This document shows, in pieces, positions 8,726 to 17,180 of a stretch of DNA of 64,000 nt. Source of the DNA: Fluviibacter sp964498255 (lineage in GTDB: Bacteria > Pseudomonadota > Gammaproteobacteria > Burkholderiales > Rhodocyclaceae); the NCBI GenBank assembly GCA_964498255.1, contig CAZCGW010000005.1:1-64000 (forward strand), read 5' to 3'. A program made the position numbers and the translations under genes. Below the pieces are notes generated by a model. That model did no database searches. It saw only the letters and a program-made list of their open reading frames with translations, and had not been told where the DNA came from. Position 1 is the first letter of the stretch, and every line of letters begins with the position of its first letter.

Positions 8726-9223
8726 TTAGAGGAAGCGATCCAGCAAACGGCGGCTATGTTTATCCAGCTGGCTCACGTCTTTGATCAGAAACTGGATCCC
8801 GTGGTTGTCTGAAATCAAGAGGTGATTACCGCCCATGCCATTGATACGGCGGATATGTTCCTCACCTTTCAGCACAAGCTGTGTCTTACCCTGGGCTGTT
8901 TCTACCTGCCAGGTACTCGGTGTATTGAACGATGAAACGCTATCGATACGGGTAATCACCGGCATGAATTCCCGGATTGCCAGCACTTCATCGACCAGCA
9001 ACCTGTCTTCGGCTTTCAGATCATTGATCGAATTAAGCCACACCACTTCATGGCTTTCTGAATCCACCAGCGAGAAACCGTTGTCCGGATCAGAGAATGG
9101 AAAAGCACGCACCGGCGTAACCCGTTCGACCACTTCGCCATCGGACCAGACCAGATCCAGATTGCCGAAGGCATCTTTCCGCAAACTGTAGGTGCGATGA
9201 AAACTCAGCAGATCATTCGTCAT
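8726..9223 (-). CDS. DUF1854 protein, cyanophycin-associated
   Basis: 165 residues resembling DUF1854 (NDLLSFHRTYSLRKDAFGNL near the start; ISDNHGIQFLIKDVSQLD near the end). The family is typically encoded next to a half-size ABC transporter and cyanophycin synthetases, as here. No signal peptide or membrane segment is seen, so a cytoplasmic partner is likely. Its start overlaps the end of the ABC gene by 11 bp, indicating coupling. The biochemical role is unknown. Confidence 0.8.
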   Translation of the reverse strand: MTNDLLSFHRTYSLRKDAFGNLDLVWSDGEVVERVTPVRAFPFSDPDNGFSLVDSESHEVVWLNSINDLKAEDRLLVDEVLAIREFMPVITRIDSVSSFNTPSTWQVETAQGKTQLVLKGEEHIRRINGMGGNHLLISDNHGIQFLIKDVSQLDKHSRRLLDRFL

Positions 9224-11543
9224 TGTCGCCTCCGAAAGCGCTCATGGCCGACGCTTTGTCTTCTGCTTCCTGCCGGGCCTGTGTTTCCACCATGCGTCGG
9301 TAGGTGCCATCTTTGATCATGAGCTCATCATGCGAGCCTTCTTCAATGATCTGGCCGCGATCCAGCACAATCAGGCGATCTGCCTTACGCAACGTTGATA
9401 ACCGATGGGCAATCGCAATGGTAGTCCGACCCTGCACCAGGTTATCCAGGGCTTTCTGGATTTCCTTCTCGGTAGTGCTGTCCACCGATGAAGTCGCTTC
9501 ATCGAGAATCAGAATCTGCGGGTTAATCAGCAGGGCGCGGGCAATGGAGATACGTTGACGCTCACCACCCGACAGCGCTTGGCCGCGCTCACCTACCACC
9601 GAGTCGTAACCATGCGGCAGGCGCAGGATGAATTCATGCGCGTGAGCGGCACGAGCGGCTGACACAATCTCTTCACGCGTGGCATTCGGTTTGCCGTAGG
9701 CAATGTTCTCGGCAATGGTGCCAAAGAAGAGGAAAGGCTCTTGCAGCACCAGACCAATGTGCTGGCGGTATTCCGACACCGGGATTGAGCGGATATCAGT
9801 GCCATCAATCTTGATGCTGCCTTCGCTGGCATCGTAGAAGCGACAGATCAGATTAACCAGCGTGCTCTTACCCGAGCCGCTATGACCGACCAAGCCGATC
9901 ATCTCGCCCGGCTGAATATTCAGGCTGACATCTCGCAGCACGGCGCGATTGCCGTAGCGGAAGCCCACACGGTTGATGTCGATACCACCGCTGACCTTTT
10001 CGATATGTACCGGGTTGATCGGCTCCGGCACGCTAGAGACGTGATCCAGAATATCGAAGATGCGCTTGGCACCGGTAGCCGCCTTTTGCGTATGCGAGAC
10101 GATGCGGCTCATCGAATCCAGGCGGGTATAGAAGCGGCCGATATACGCAAGGAAGGCCACCAGCACACCTACGGTGATGTGGTGATGCGCCACCTGCCAG
10201 ATACCGAAAGCCCACAGAATAAGCAGACCAATCTCGGTGAGCAGTGTCACCGTCGGCGTGAACATACTCCAGACCTTGTTCACACGGTCGTTAATGGCCA
10301 GGTTGTGGGCATTGGCTGTGCGGAAGCGGTTGGACTCACGCTGCTCCTGGGCAAAAGCCTTCACTACACGAATACCGGGAATGGTATCAGCCAGTACGCT
10401 GGTGACTTCGGCCCACATGCGGTCGATTTTCTCAAAGCCAAAACGCAGCTTGTCTCGAACAATGTGGATGAGCCACATGATCATGGGCAGCGGCGCCAGG
10501 GTCACCAATGCCAGCCATGGATCAATCGACACCAGAATGGCCGCTGTCATGAGGATCATGATCACGTCAGTGGCAAAGTCCAGCGCATAGAGGGAGAGGA
10601 AAACGCAGATCCGGTCGGATTCGTTACCAATCCGCGCCATCAGATCACCGGTACGTTTACCGCCGAAGTACTCTAAGGACAGCTTGAGCAGGTGGTCATA
10701 GGTGGCGGTACGCAAATCAGCGCCGATCCGTTCACTGACCAATGCCAGAATATAGGTGCGTGCCCAGCCCAGCCCCCAAGCCACCAGCGCACTGGCTAGC
10801 AGGCCGCTCAGGAGCATCACGGTGAAGCCAACGGGAATGTGCTTACCATTCTGGAACGGAATCAGCACCTTATCCATCAGCGGCATGGTCAGGTATGGTG
10901 GCACCAGCGTGGCGGCCGTACCGAGCAACGTCAAAACAAAGCCAATCAGGAGCTCTTTTTTATAGGGCCGGGCAAAACGCCACAGGCGCAACAGCGTCCA
11001 GGTTGACGGTGACGTCAGGTTCTCGCTGTAGCATGCCGGACATTCATCCTGGTCTGGCGGCAGTGGCAACCAGCAGTTCGGGCACAGCGCCGCCTCTTCT
11101 GTGACTTCGGCTAGGGCAACTGCTTCACCCGCCTCGATCTGTTGTTTCTCACGAAGACTATCCAGCTGGCGCACCAAACGTAAGGCCGATGGGTTCTGGG
11201 CCAGGGTAAAGCGCCAGCAGGCTAAACGCCCCGCCGGTGAAAGAAGATCCAGCGTGGCAATGCCGGCATGATCACTCAACTTGAGGGTCTGGTCTGCCGA
11301 CAGCGGCCATTGCGACCATTCGCCCGTGTGTGACAGCGCGTAAAGGCCTTGATCCGTGAGGCAAATCAGGCCTCGGGCAAACTGCAACTGATCATCCAGA
11401 TCGGTTTCAATCGTCGCCAGAATGGGTTCGTTATTGGCCAGATGCGCCTGCAATGCCGGTAACCAGAGTTCTGGCACCCGGTGGGCGGTTTGGGCAGCGC
11501 GTGCAGCTTGCACGGAATGGGTGGAATGGGCGGGTAGATTCAA
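9213..11543 (-). CDS. cyanophycin-associated ABC transporter (fused permease/ATPase)
   Basis: 776 residues. The N-terminal ~150 residues form an uncharacterised region, followed by a putative zinc ribbon (CPNCWLPLPPDQDECPAC, near 155-172). Then comes an ABC exporter-type membrane domain of about six helices (from KKELLIGFVLTLLG, near 195), and an ATPase with Walker A GHSGSGKS, signature LSGGERQR and Walker B ILILDEATSS. The soluble extension plus zinc ribbon is far longer than the N terminus of ordinary MsbA-like half transporters. It is divergent from cphA', 289 bp away. The substrate is unknown; context suggests a link to cyanophycin, arginine or aspartate. Confidence 0.88.
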   Translation of the reverse strand: MNLPAHSTHSVQAARAAQTAHRVPELWLPALQAHLANNEPILATIETDLDDQLQFARGLICLTDQGLYALSHTGEWSQWPLSADQTLKLSDHAGIATLDLLSPAGRLACWRFTLAQNPSALRLVRQLDSLREKQQIEAGEAVALAEVTEEAALCPNCWLPLPPDQDECPACYSENLTSPSTWTLLRLWRFARPYKKELLIGFVLTLLGTAATLVPPYLTMPLMDKVLIPFQNGKHIPVGFTVMLLSGLLASALVAWGLGWARTYILALVSERIGADLRTATYDHLLKLSLEYFGGKRTGDLMARIGNESDRICVFLSLYALDFATDVIMILMTAAILVSIDPWLALVTLAPLPMIMWLIHIVRDKLRFGFEKIDRMWAEVTSVLADTIPGIRVVKAFAQEQRESNRFRTANAHNLAINDRVNKVWSMFTPTVTLLTEIGLLILWAFGIWQVAHHHITVGVLVAFLAYIGRFYTRLDSMSRIVSHTQKAATGAKRIFDILDHVSSVPEPINPVHIEKVSGGIDINRVGFRYGNRAVLRDVSLNIQPGEMIGLVGHSGSGKSTLVNLICRFYDASEGSIKIDGTDIRSIPVSEYRQHIGLVLQEPFLFFGTIAENIAYGKPNATREEIVSAARAAHAHEFILRLPHGYDSVVGERGQALSGGERQRISIARALLINPQILILDEATSSVDSTTEKEIQKALDNLVQGRTTIAIAHRLSTLRKADRLIVLDRGQIIEEGSHDELMIKDGTYRRMVETQARQEAEDKASAMSAFGGDNDE

Positions 11544-11832
11544 TTGGTATGGTCTGACTATGAGCGTTTTCCGGTGATCCGGAAAATTAGAATTCTGACA
11601 GATTAACGCACTGCTACGGGCTTTGGCTGACAGCCGCCCCGTCTTTTATCGATAAATACAACTGAATGGTCATCCGTTGCGATTCTGGTGCGTTATTGGC
11701 TTCAGATTCTGTTTACAATGGCATGACAACAAACCAAACGCGCACCGAATTTGCAGCTGTTATAACCAAACCGGAAATTTCCGGGCAGAACCGGGTCTTT
11801 CCGGACTGAACCTTGACACTCCTGTAGCCTAG
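11544..11832. promoter_or_regulatory. divergent intergenic region with repeated TTTCCGG motifs
   Basis: The 289 bp between the ABC and cphA' genes hold TTTTCCGG-TGAT-CCGGAAAA (11567-11586, 8-bp arms) near the ABC gene. A perfect 14-bp palindrome CCGGAAATTTCCGG (11771-11784) and another TTTCCGG (about 11798-11804) lie near cphA'. The shared motif at both ends suggests one regulator for both operons. This is inference; no convincing -35/-10 pair was found. Confidence 0.5.
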
Positions 11833-13983
11833 ATGAGTCATAAAACCATAAAAATCATCGACATCAAGTCGATTCGCGGTCCCAACATGTGGACCTACGT
11901 ACCAGTTCTGGAAGCCTGGGTAGATATCGGCGATCTGGAAGATTTTCCCTCCGATAAAATTCCCGGCCTACCCGAACGGCTCGTGGCCTGGCTCCCCGGT
12001 TTGATGGAGCACCGCTGTAGCTACGAGGAGCACGGCGGTTTCGTTAAGCGCCTCCACGAAGGCACGTGGCCTGCTCACATCATGGAGCACGTGACTCTGG
12101 AGCTGCTCAGCCTGGCTGGCGTACCCGGTGGTTTTGGGCGTGCCCGTGATGGTGGTCGTCGCAGCGTTTACAAAGTCATCATCCACAACCTGCATGACGA
12201 AGTCACCCGCCTGGCACTGACTACGGGCCGCGACCTGATTATGGCGGCCATTGAAGAGAAACCCTTCGATGTTGCTGCTGCTGTTGAAGAACTGAAAGAT
12301 CTGGCTGAAGACCGACTGCTCGGCCCGAGCACCGGTAGCATTGTGAATGCCGCCATGGAGCGCAAGATCCCCACCATGCGCCTGGCAGAAAACAATCTGG
12401 TGCAACTGGGTTATGGCTCTAAGCAACGCCGTATCTGGACGGCAGAAACCGACCAGACCAGCGCCATTGCCGAAACGATTTCGCGAGATAAAGATCTCAC
12501 CAAGAGCCTGCTCAAGGCCTGTGGCGTCCCCGTGCCGGAAGGCGTGGTTGTAGAAAACGCTGACGATGCATGGGAAGCGGCCGAAGATATCGGCCTGCCC
12601 GTCGTTGTTAAACCGTCTGATGGCAACCACGGCCGTGGCGTCTTTACCAATCTGATGACTGAAGCCGAAGTCCGTACGGCTTTCTCGGTGGCCGTTGATG
12701 AAGGCAGCAGCGTCATCGTCGAACGCTTCATCCCCGGTAACGAGCACCGCCTGCTGGTAGTGGGCGGCAAAATGGTGGCCGCTGCCCGCGGTGACTTTGC
12801 ATTCGTTAAGGGCGATGGCCACTCGACCATCGAACAACTGATCGAAACCCAGATTAATAGCAGCCCGAGCCGCGGCCCCGCCGAAGAGAACACGCTCAAC
12901 TTTGTGCGCGTTGACTCGGCCGTTCGTCTGGAACTGGAACGCCAGGGGCTCAACGCACAGTCTGTGCCGGCCGCTGGCCACGATGTACTTATACAGCGCA
13001 ATGGCAACGTATCGATCGATGTCACCGATGAGGTCCACCCGGAAGTCGCTCACGTGGTTGCACTCGCTGCACGCGTAGTGGGTCTGGATGTAGCCGGTAT
13101 CGACCTGGTGGCTGAAGACATTTCCAAGCCGCTGGCTGAACAGCGTGGCGCCATTGTGGAAGTGAATGCCGGCCCCGGCCTACTGATGCACCTGCGCCCT
13201 TCGGCTGGTACGCCCCGCCCTGTTGGTAACGCCATCGTGGACTACCTGTTCCCACTGGGTGAAGACTTCAACCTACCGATCATCGGCATTGCCGGTTCAC
13301 GTGGCAAAACGCTAGTAGCGCAACTTATCGCCAGCCTGCTGCAGCTGACCAGCATGAACGTGGGTCTGGCCTGTAGCAAAGGCATGTATTTCAATCAGCG
13401 TCAGCTGGATGATCGCCACTGCGCCGATTGGGAAAGCGGTCATCGCCTGATGTTGAACCGTCAGGTGGATGTGGCCATTATCGAGAACGATAACCGCGGC
13501 ATCCTCAACGATGGCTTGCCTTACGAGCGTTGTACCGTTGGCGTGGTTACCAATCTGGATCCAACCGACACCGTGCCGGAATGCGCCATTAATGATGCCG
13601 AAGGCATCTATAGAGTGATGCGTTCACAAATCGATGTCGTGCTACCCACTGGCACCGGTGTTCTTAATGCCGATGATGCCGAAGTGGCCGACATGGCCCG
13701 CTTGTGTGATGGCGAAGTGATCTTCTTCAGCCGCTTTGGTGATGCCGCCTGTCTGACCGAACATCTGGACAAGGGTGGCCGAGCCGTATTCAGCCGTGAT
13801 GGTCAGATCGTTCTCGCCCGCGGCAAGGATGTGCAGCCATTGATGACCATCAGCAGCATTCCCCTCCTGCAACTTCGCAACGATGCCCTCGAAAGCATTC
13901 TGGCAGCAGTTGCCGTAGGCGTTGCCATGAACCTCTCCCGCGAGGTCATGAGCACGGGTATTCAAACCTTCAGTCACCTATAA
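11833..13983 (+). CDS. cphA': cyanophycin synthetase paralogue CphA', lacking the last Mur-ligase domain
   Basis: 716 residues. The N-terminal domain is followed by an ATP-grasp region (STGSIVNAAMERKIPTMRLA; VVVKPSDGNHGRGVFTN; IVEVNAGPGLLMHLRPS) and then a Mur-ligase-like central domain whose P-loop is GSRGKT. It ends at the point where CphA (next gene) continues into PGRFNRF and the Mur C-terminal domain, so that domain is absent. The paralogue may use another substrate, as cyanobacterial CphA2 condenses beta-Asp-Arg, or may assist CphA; the sequence does not decide. cphA begins 3 bp after its stop. Confidence 0.9.
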   Translation: MSHKTIKIIDIKSIRGPNMWTYVPVLEAWVDIGDLEDFPSDKIPGLPERLVAWLPGLMEHRCSYEEHGGFVKRLHEGTWPAHIMEHVTLELLSLAGVPGGFGRARDGGRRSVYKVIIHNLHDEVTRLALTTGRDLIMAAIEEKPFDVAAAVEELKDLAEDRLLGPSTGSIVNAAMERKIPTMRLAENNLVQLGYGSKQRRIWTAETDQTSAIAETISRDKDLTKSLLKACGVPVPEGVVVENADDAWEAAEDIGLPVVVKPSDGNHGRGVFTNLMTEAEVRTAFSVAVDEGSSVIVERFIPGNEHRLLVVGGKMVAAARGDFAFVKGDGHSTIEQLIETQINSSPSRGPAEENTLNFVRVDSAVRLELERQGLNAQSVPAAGHDVLIQRNGNVSIDVTDEVHPEVAHVVALAARVVGLDVAGIDLVAEDISKPLAEQRGAIVEVNAGPGLLMHLRPSAGTPRPVGNAIVDYLFPLGEDFNLPIIGIAGSRGKTLVAQLIASLLQLTSMNVGLACSKGMYFNQRQLDDRHCADWESGHRLMLNRQVDVAIIENDNRGILNDGLPYERCTVGVVTNLDPTDTVPECAINDAEGIYRVMRSQIDVVLPTGTGVLNADDAEVADMARLCDGEVIFFSRFGDAACLTEHLDKGGRAVFSRDGQIVLARGKDVQPLMTISSIPLLQLRNDALESILAAVAVGVAMNLSREVMSTGIQTFSHL

Positions 13984-13986
13984 ACC

Positions 13987-16566
13987 ATGGAAATCGTCCG
14001 TCTACGCGCACTCCGCGGCCCTAACCTCTGGGGTCGCCACACCATGATCGAGGCGCTGATCAACTGTACTGAAGATGAATGTCAGATCACCAATCTGGCG
14101 GGCTTCGAAACCCGGCTACGTTCCCGCTTTCCGCAAATGGGTCCGCTCATTGCCGGCGGCCACAACGAACCACTCACGCTGGCGCATGCACTGGAAGTGG
14201 TGGCGCTGGGTCTGCAAGCAGCCGCTGGCTGCCCGGTGACGTTTAGCCGTACCGTGCAAACACCTGAAAAAGGCACGTACATCACCGTGGTGGAATACAG
14301 CGAAGAAGCCGTTGGCAAACTCGCCTTTGAACACGCCATGAGGCTTTGCCAGGCCGCTCGCGAAGATCGCATGTTTGATCTGAACGCCGCCCTGCACGAG
14401 CTGAACGAGCTCGACGAAGACCTGCGTCTGGGACCCAGTACGGGTTCTATTGTTAACGCCGCCATCGCCCGCAATATTCCCTTCCGTCGCATGACCGAAG
14501 GCAGCATGGTGCAACTGGGCTGGGGTAGCAAACAGAAACGCATCCAGGCAGCAGAAACCAGCCACACCAGCGCCATTGCCGAATCGATTGCGCAGGATAA
14601 AGACCTCACCAAGACCCTGCTCTACTCAGCTGGCGTACCGGTACCACAAGGTCGCGTGGTGACCAACCTGGAAGATGCACTGGCTGCTGCCGAGTGGATC
14701 AAAGGCCCGGTCGTCGTGAAACCGCGTGATGGCAACCAGGGCAAAGGCGTGGCCGTTAACCTGCAAACCGCCGAACAGATTACCGCCGCATTTGAAGTTG
14801 CGTACAAAATTAGCGATGAAGTGATTGTCGAGCGCTTTCTGCCCGGCCATGACTTCCGCCTATTAGTCGTTGGCAACGAACTCGTTGCGGCAGCCCGCCG
14901 TGACCCGCCGTATGTGATTGGCGATGGTCAACACACGATTCGCCAACTGGTCGATGTGATCAATAGCGACCCGCTGCGCGGCGATGGCCATGCCACGTCG
15001 CTAAGCAAGATCCGCCTGGATGCCATTGGTCTGGCGACGCTGGAAGAGCAACAGATGACGCCGGAAACCGTGCCTCAGCGCGGTGTACGCATCAATCTGC
15101 GTAAGAACGCCAACCTCAGCACCGGTGGGACAGCCACTGATGTCACCGATGACGTCCACCCAGATATGGCCGCCAGCGCTGTTGCCGCAGCTCACATGGT
15201 GGGCCTAGATATCTGCGGCGTCGATGTCGTTTGTGACAGCGTTTACCGCTCCCTGCAAGAACAAGGTGGTGGCATCGTTGAAGTGAATGCTGCGCCTGGT
15301 TTGCGCATGCACCTTAGCCCCTCTTACGGCAAAGGCCGCCCGGTGGGCGAAGCCATCATCCGTCAGATGTTTGGCCCCGGTGAAAACGGTCGCATTCCGG
15401 TCGTCGCCGTATCGGGCACCAACGGTAAAACCACCACCATTCGCCTCACGGCACACCTGATTGCACAAACCGGCAAGCGTATCGGCATGACCACCACTGA
15501 TGGGGTGTATGCCAATGGCCGCCTGATTGATACCGGTGATTGCAGCGGCCCACGTAGCGCCCGCAATGTACTGGGTCACCCGGATGTGGATGCGGCTGTC
15601 CTGGAAACCGCACGTGGTGGGGTGCTCCGCGAAGGCCTCGGCTTTGATCGTTGCGATGTAGCTGTAATCACCAATATCGGTGAAGGCGATCATCTGGGCA
15701 TGAACTTCATCAACACAGCGGCCGAGCTGGCTGCGGTGAAGCGCGTGATCGTACAAAACGTTTCGGCCGAAGGCACCGCTGTACTGAATGCGGCTGACCC
15801 CCTAGTCGCCCGCATGGCGCGTTACTGCACCGGAAACGTTACTTTCTTTGCCGGCCAGAGTGCAGCACACCCAGTGATGGCTAAACACCGTGCCCAAGGG
15901 CACCGCGTGATCTATCGCGAAAATGGTGAAATCATCGCTGCACAAGGGCAGGCCATGTTCCGCCTACCGCTGAAAGATATTCCACTCACCGATGGTGGGC
16001 AGATCGGCTTTCAGGTAGAAAACGTCATGGCGGCCGTAGGTGCTGCCTGGGCGTTGAACATCCCTTGGGAAAACATTGTGGCCGGTCTCGCCAGCTTTAT
16101 GAGCGATGCCGACACCGTACCCGGCCGCTTTAACCGCTTTGATTACAAAGGCGCCACGCTAATCGCCGATTACGGCCACAACCCGGATGCCATTCGTGCG
16201 CTGGCCGACACGATTCACGAAATGACCGCCAAACGCCGCTCGGTAGTGATTAGTGGTGCGGGCGATCGCCGCGATGATGACATCCGTCGTCAGACACGCA
16301 TTCTCGGCAATGTCTTTGACTACGTTGTTCTTTACGAAGACGCGTGCCAACGAGGTCGTAGTGAAGGCGAAGTCGTCAAACTACTCCGCGAAGGCCTTGA
16401 CGAAGCACATCAAGTCAAAGAGATCGACGAGATCAAAGGTGAGTTTCTGGCCATCGACAAGGCGCTTTCAAAGCTGGAACCCGGCGATATCTGCCTGATT
16501 CTGGTGGATCAGGTGGAAGCAGCCCTCGCCCACATCCAGCAGCGCGTTGCCGAGGCTTCTGCCTAA
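13987..16566 (+). CDS. cphA: cyanophycin synthetase
   Basis: 859 residues, full length for CphA1. It polymerises arginine and aspartate into the storage polymer cyanophycin with ATP. Domains in order: N-terminal domain (1-160), ATP-grasp (SIVNAAIARNIPFRRMTEGS; VVVKPRDGNQGKGVAVN; GIVEVNAAPGLRMHLSPSYG), and a Mur-ligase domain with P-loop GTNGKTTT followed by an intact C-terminal domain (PGRFNRFDYKGATLIADYGH). It forms a two-gene operon with cphA'. No cyanophycinase or isoaspartyl dipeptidase gene is found in the window. The 3' end overlaps the convergent methyltransferase gene by 4 bp. Confidence 0.96.
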   Translation: MEIVRLRALRGPNLWGRHTMIEALINCTEDECQITNLAGFETRLRSRFPQMGPLIAGGHNEPLTLAHALEVVALGLQAAAGCPVTFSRTVQTPEKGTYITVVEYSEEAVGKLAFEHAMRLCQAAREDRMFDLNAALHELNELDEDLRLGPSTGSIVNAAIARNIPFRRMTEGSMVQLGWGSKQKRIQAAETSHTSAIAESIAQDKDLTKTLLYSAGVPVPQGRVVTNLEDALAAAEWIKGPVVVKPRDGNQGKGVAVNLQTAEQITAAFEVAYKISDEVIVERFLPGHDFRLLVVGNELVAAARRDPPYVIGDGQHTIRQLVDVINSDPLRGDGHATSLSKIRLDAIGLATLEEQQMTPETVPQRGVRINLRKNANLSTGGTATDVTDDVHPDMAASAVAAAHMVGLDICGVDVVCDSVYRSLQEQGGGIVEVNAAPGLRMHLSPSYGKGRPVGEAIIRQMFGPGENGRIPVVAVSGTNGKTTTIRLTAHLIAQTGKRIGMTTTDGVYANGRLIDTGDCSGPRSARNVLGHPDVDAAVLETARGGVLREGLGFDRCDVAVITNIGEGDHLGMNFINTAAELAAVKRVIVQNVSAEGTAVLNAADPLVARMARYCTGNVTFFAGQSAAHPVMAKHRAQGHRVIYRENGEIIAAQGQAMFRLPLKDIPLTDGGQIGFQVENVMAAVGAAWALNIPWENIVAGLASFMSDADTVPGRFNRFDYKGATLIADYGHNPDAIRALADTIHEMTAKRRSVVISGAGDRRDDDIRRQTRILGNVFDYVVLYEDACQRGRSEGEVVKLLREGLDEAHQVKEIDEIKGEFLAIDKALSKLEPGDICLILVDQVEAALAHIQQRVAEASA

Positions 16567-17180
16567 ATCCGCTCTAGCACAACGGCCAGCTCAAACAGGC
16601 CGTTCTTATGTGGTACCTGGTTCAGTGCGCCCGCAGGCCAGCGCCAATGGCGCTGGTCAAACAGCGCATGCATGGCGTTGATATCACAGTGAAAGGGTGG
16701 CCCTTCAACAAGCCCTTGCTGGCTACCCGGGCGCGACACCTGCATGAACAAGGCATACAAACGTCCACCCGGACGAATCCAACGCACTAATTGTTGGCTG
16801 TAGGCAATCCAGTTGTCCGGTGTAAGTGCGCACAAACAGGTTTGTTCATAAACGGCATCAAACGGTTGTTCAGGCGTATAGGTTAATACATCCGCCTGAA
16901 CCACTTGTGCCGCCAAACCCGCTCCTTGCAATCGCAGTTGTGCCTCAGCCACTGCTGCCGGTGTGTAATCGAGCCCGGTGGTTTCAAAGCCTGCCTCACT
17001 GAGTGCCGCGACCTCCCAACCCTTACCACAGCCTGGCACGGCAACACGTTGAGTCTCACGTGGGCTCAATGCGCCGCTAGCCAGCCAGTGCATTAGCTGC
17101 GGACTTGCTTGTCCACGATCCCAACCGGTTTGTTGGGTTTCAAACTTGTCTTGCCAGAAATTGGGGGTTAGTTGCGTCAT
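16563..17180 (-). CDS. TPMT-like SAM-dependent methyltransferase
   Basis: 205 residues of the thiopurine S-methyltransferase-like class I family. Features are FWQDKFETQQTGWDRGQASP at the start, motif I VAVPGCGKGWEVAALSEAG, and VYEQTCLCAL in the middle. Members in bacteria methylate thiols, tellurite/selenite or other small molecules; the substrate here is unknown. Its start overlaps the Gcr-like gene's stop by 4 bp, so the two are translationally coupled. Confidence 0.85.
   Translation of the reverse strand: MTQLTPNFWQDKFETQQTGWDRGQASPQLMHWLASGALSPRETQRVAVPGCGKGWEVAALSEAGFETTGLDYTPAAVAEAQLRLQGAGLAAQVVQADVLTYTPEQPFDAVYEQTCLCALTPDNWIAYSQQLVRWIRPGGRLYALFMQVSRPGSQQGLVEGPPFHCDINAMHALFDQRHWRWPAGALNQVPHKNGLFELAVVLERI

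Noticed and set aside
9882..10676. 264-codon frame antisense to the ABC transporter
   Set aside because: Histidine/glutamine-rich shadow of the opposite strand's coding pattern; no independent start signals.
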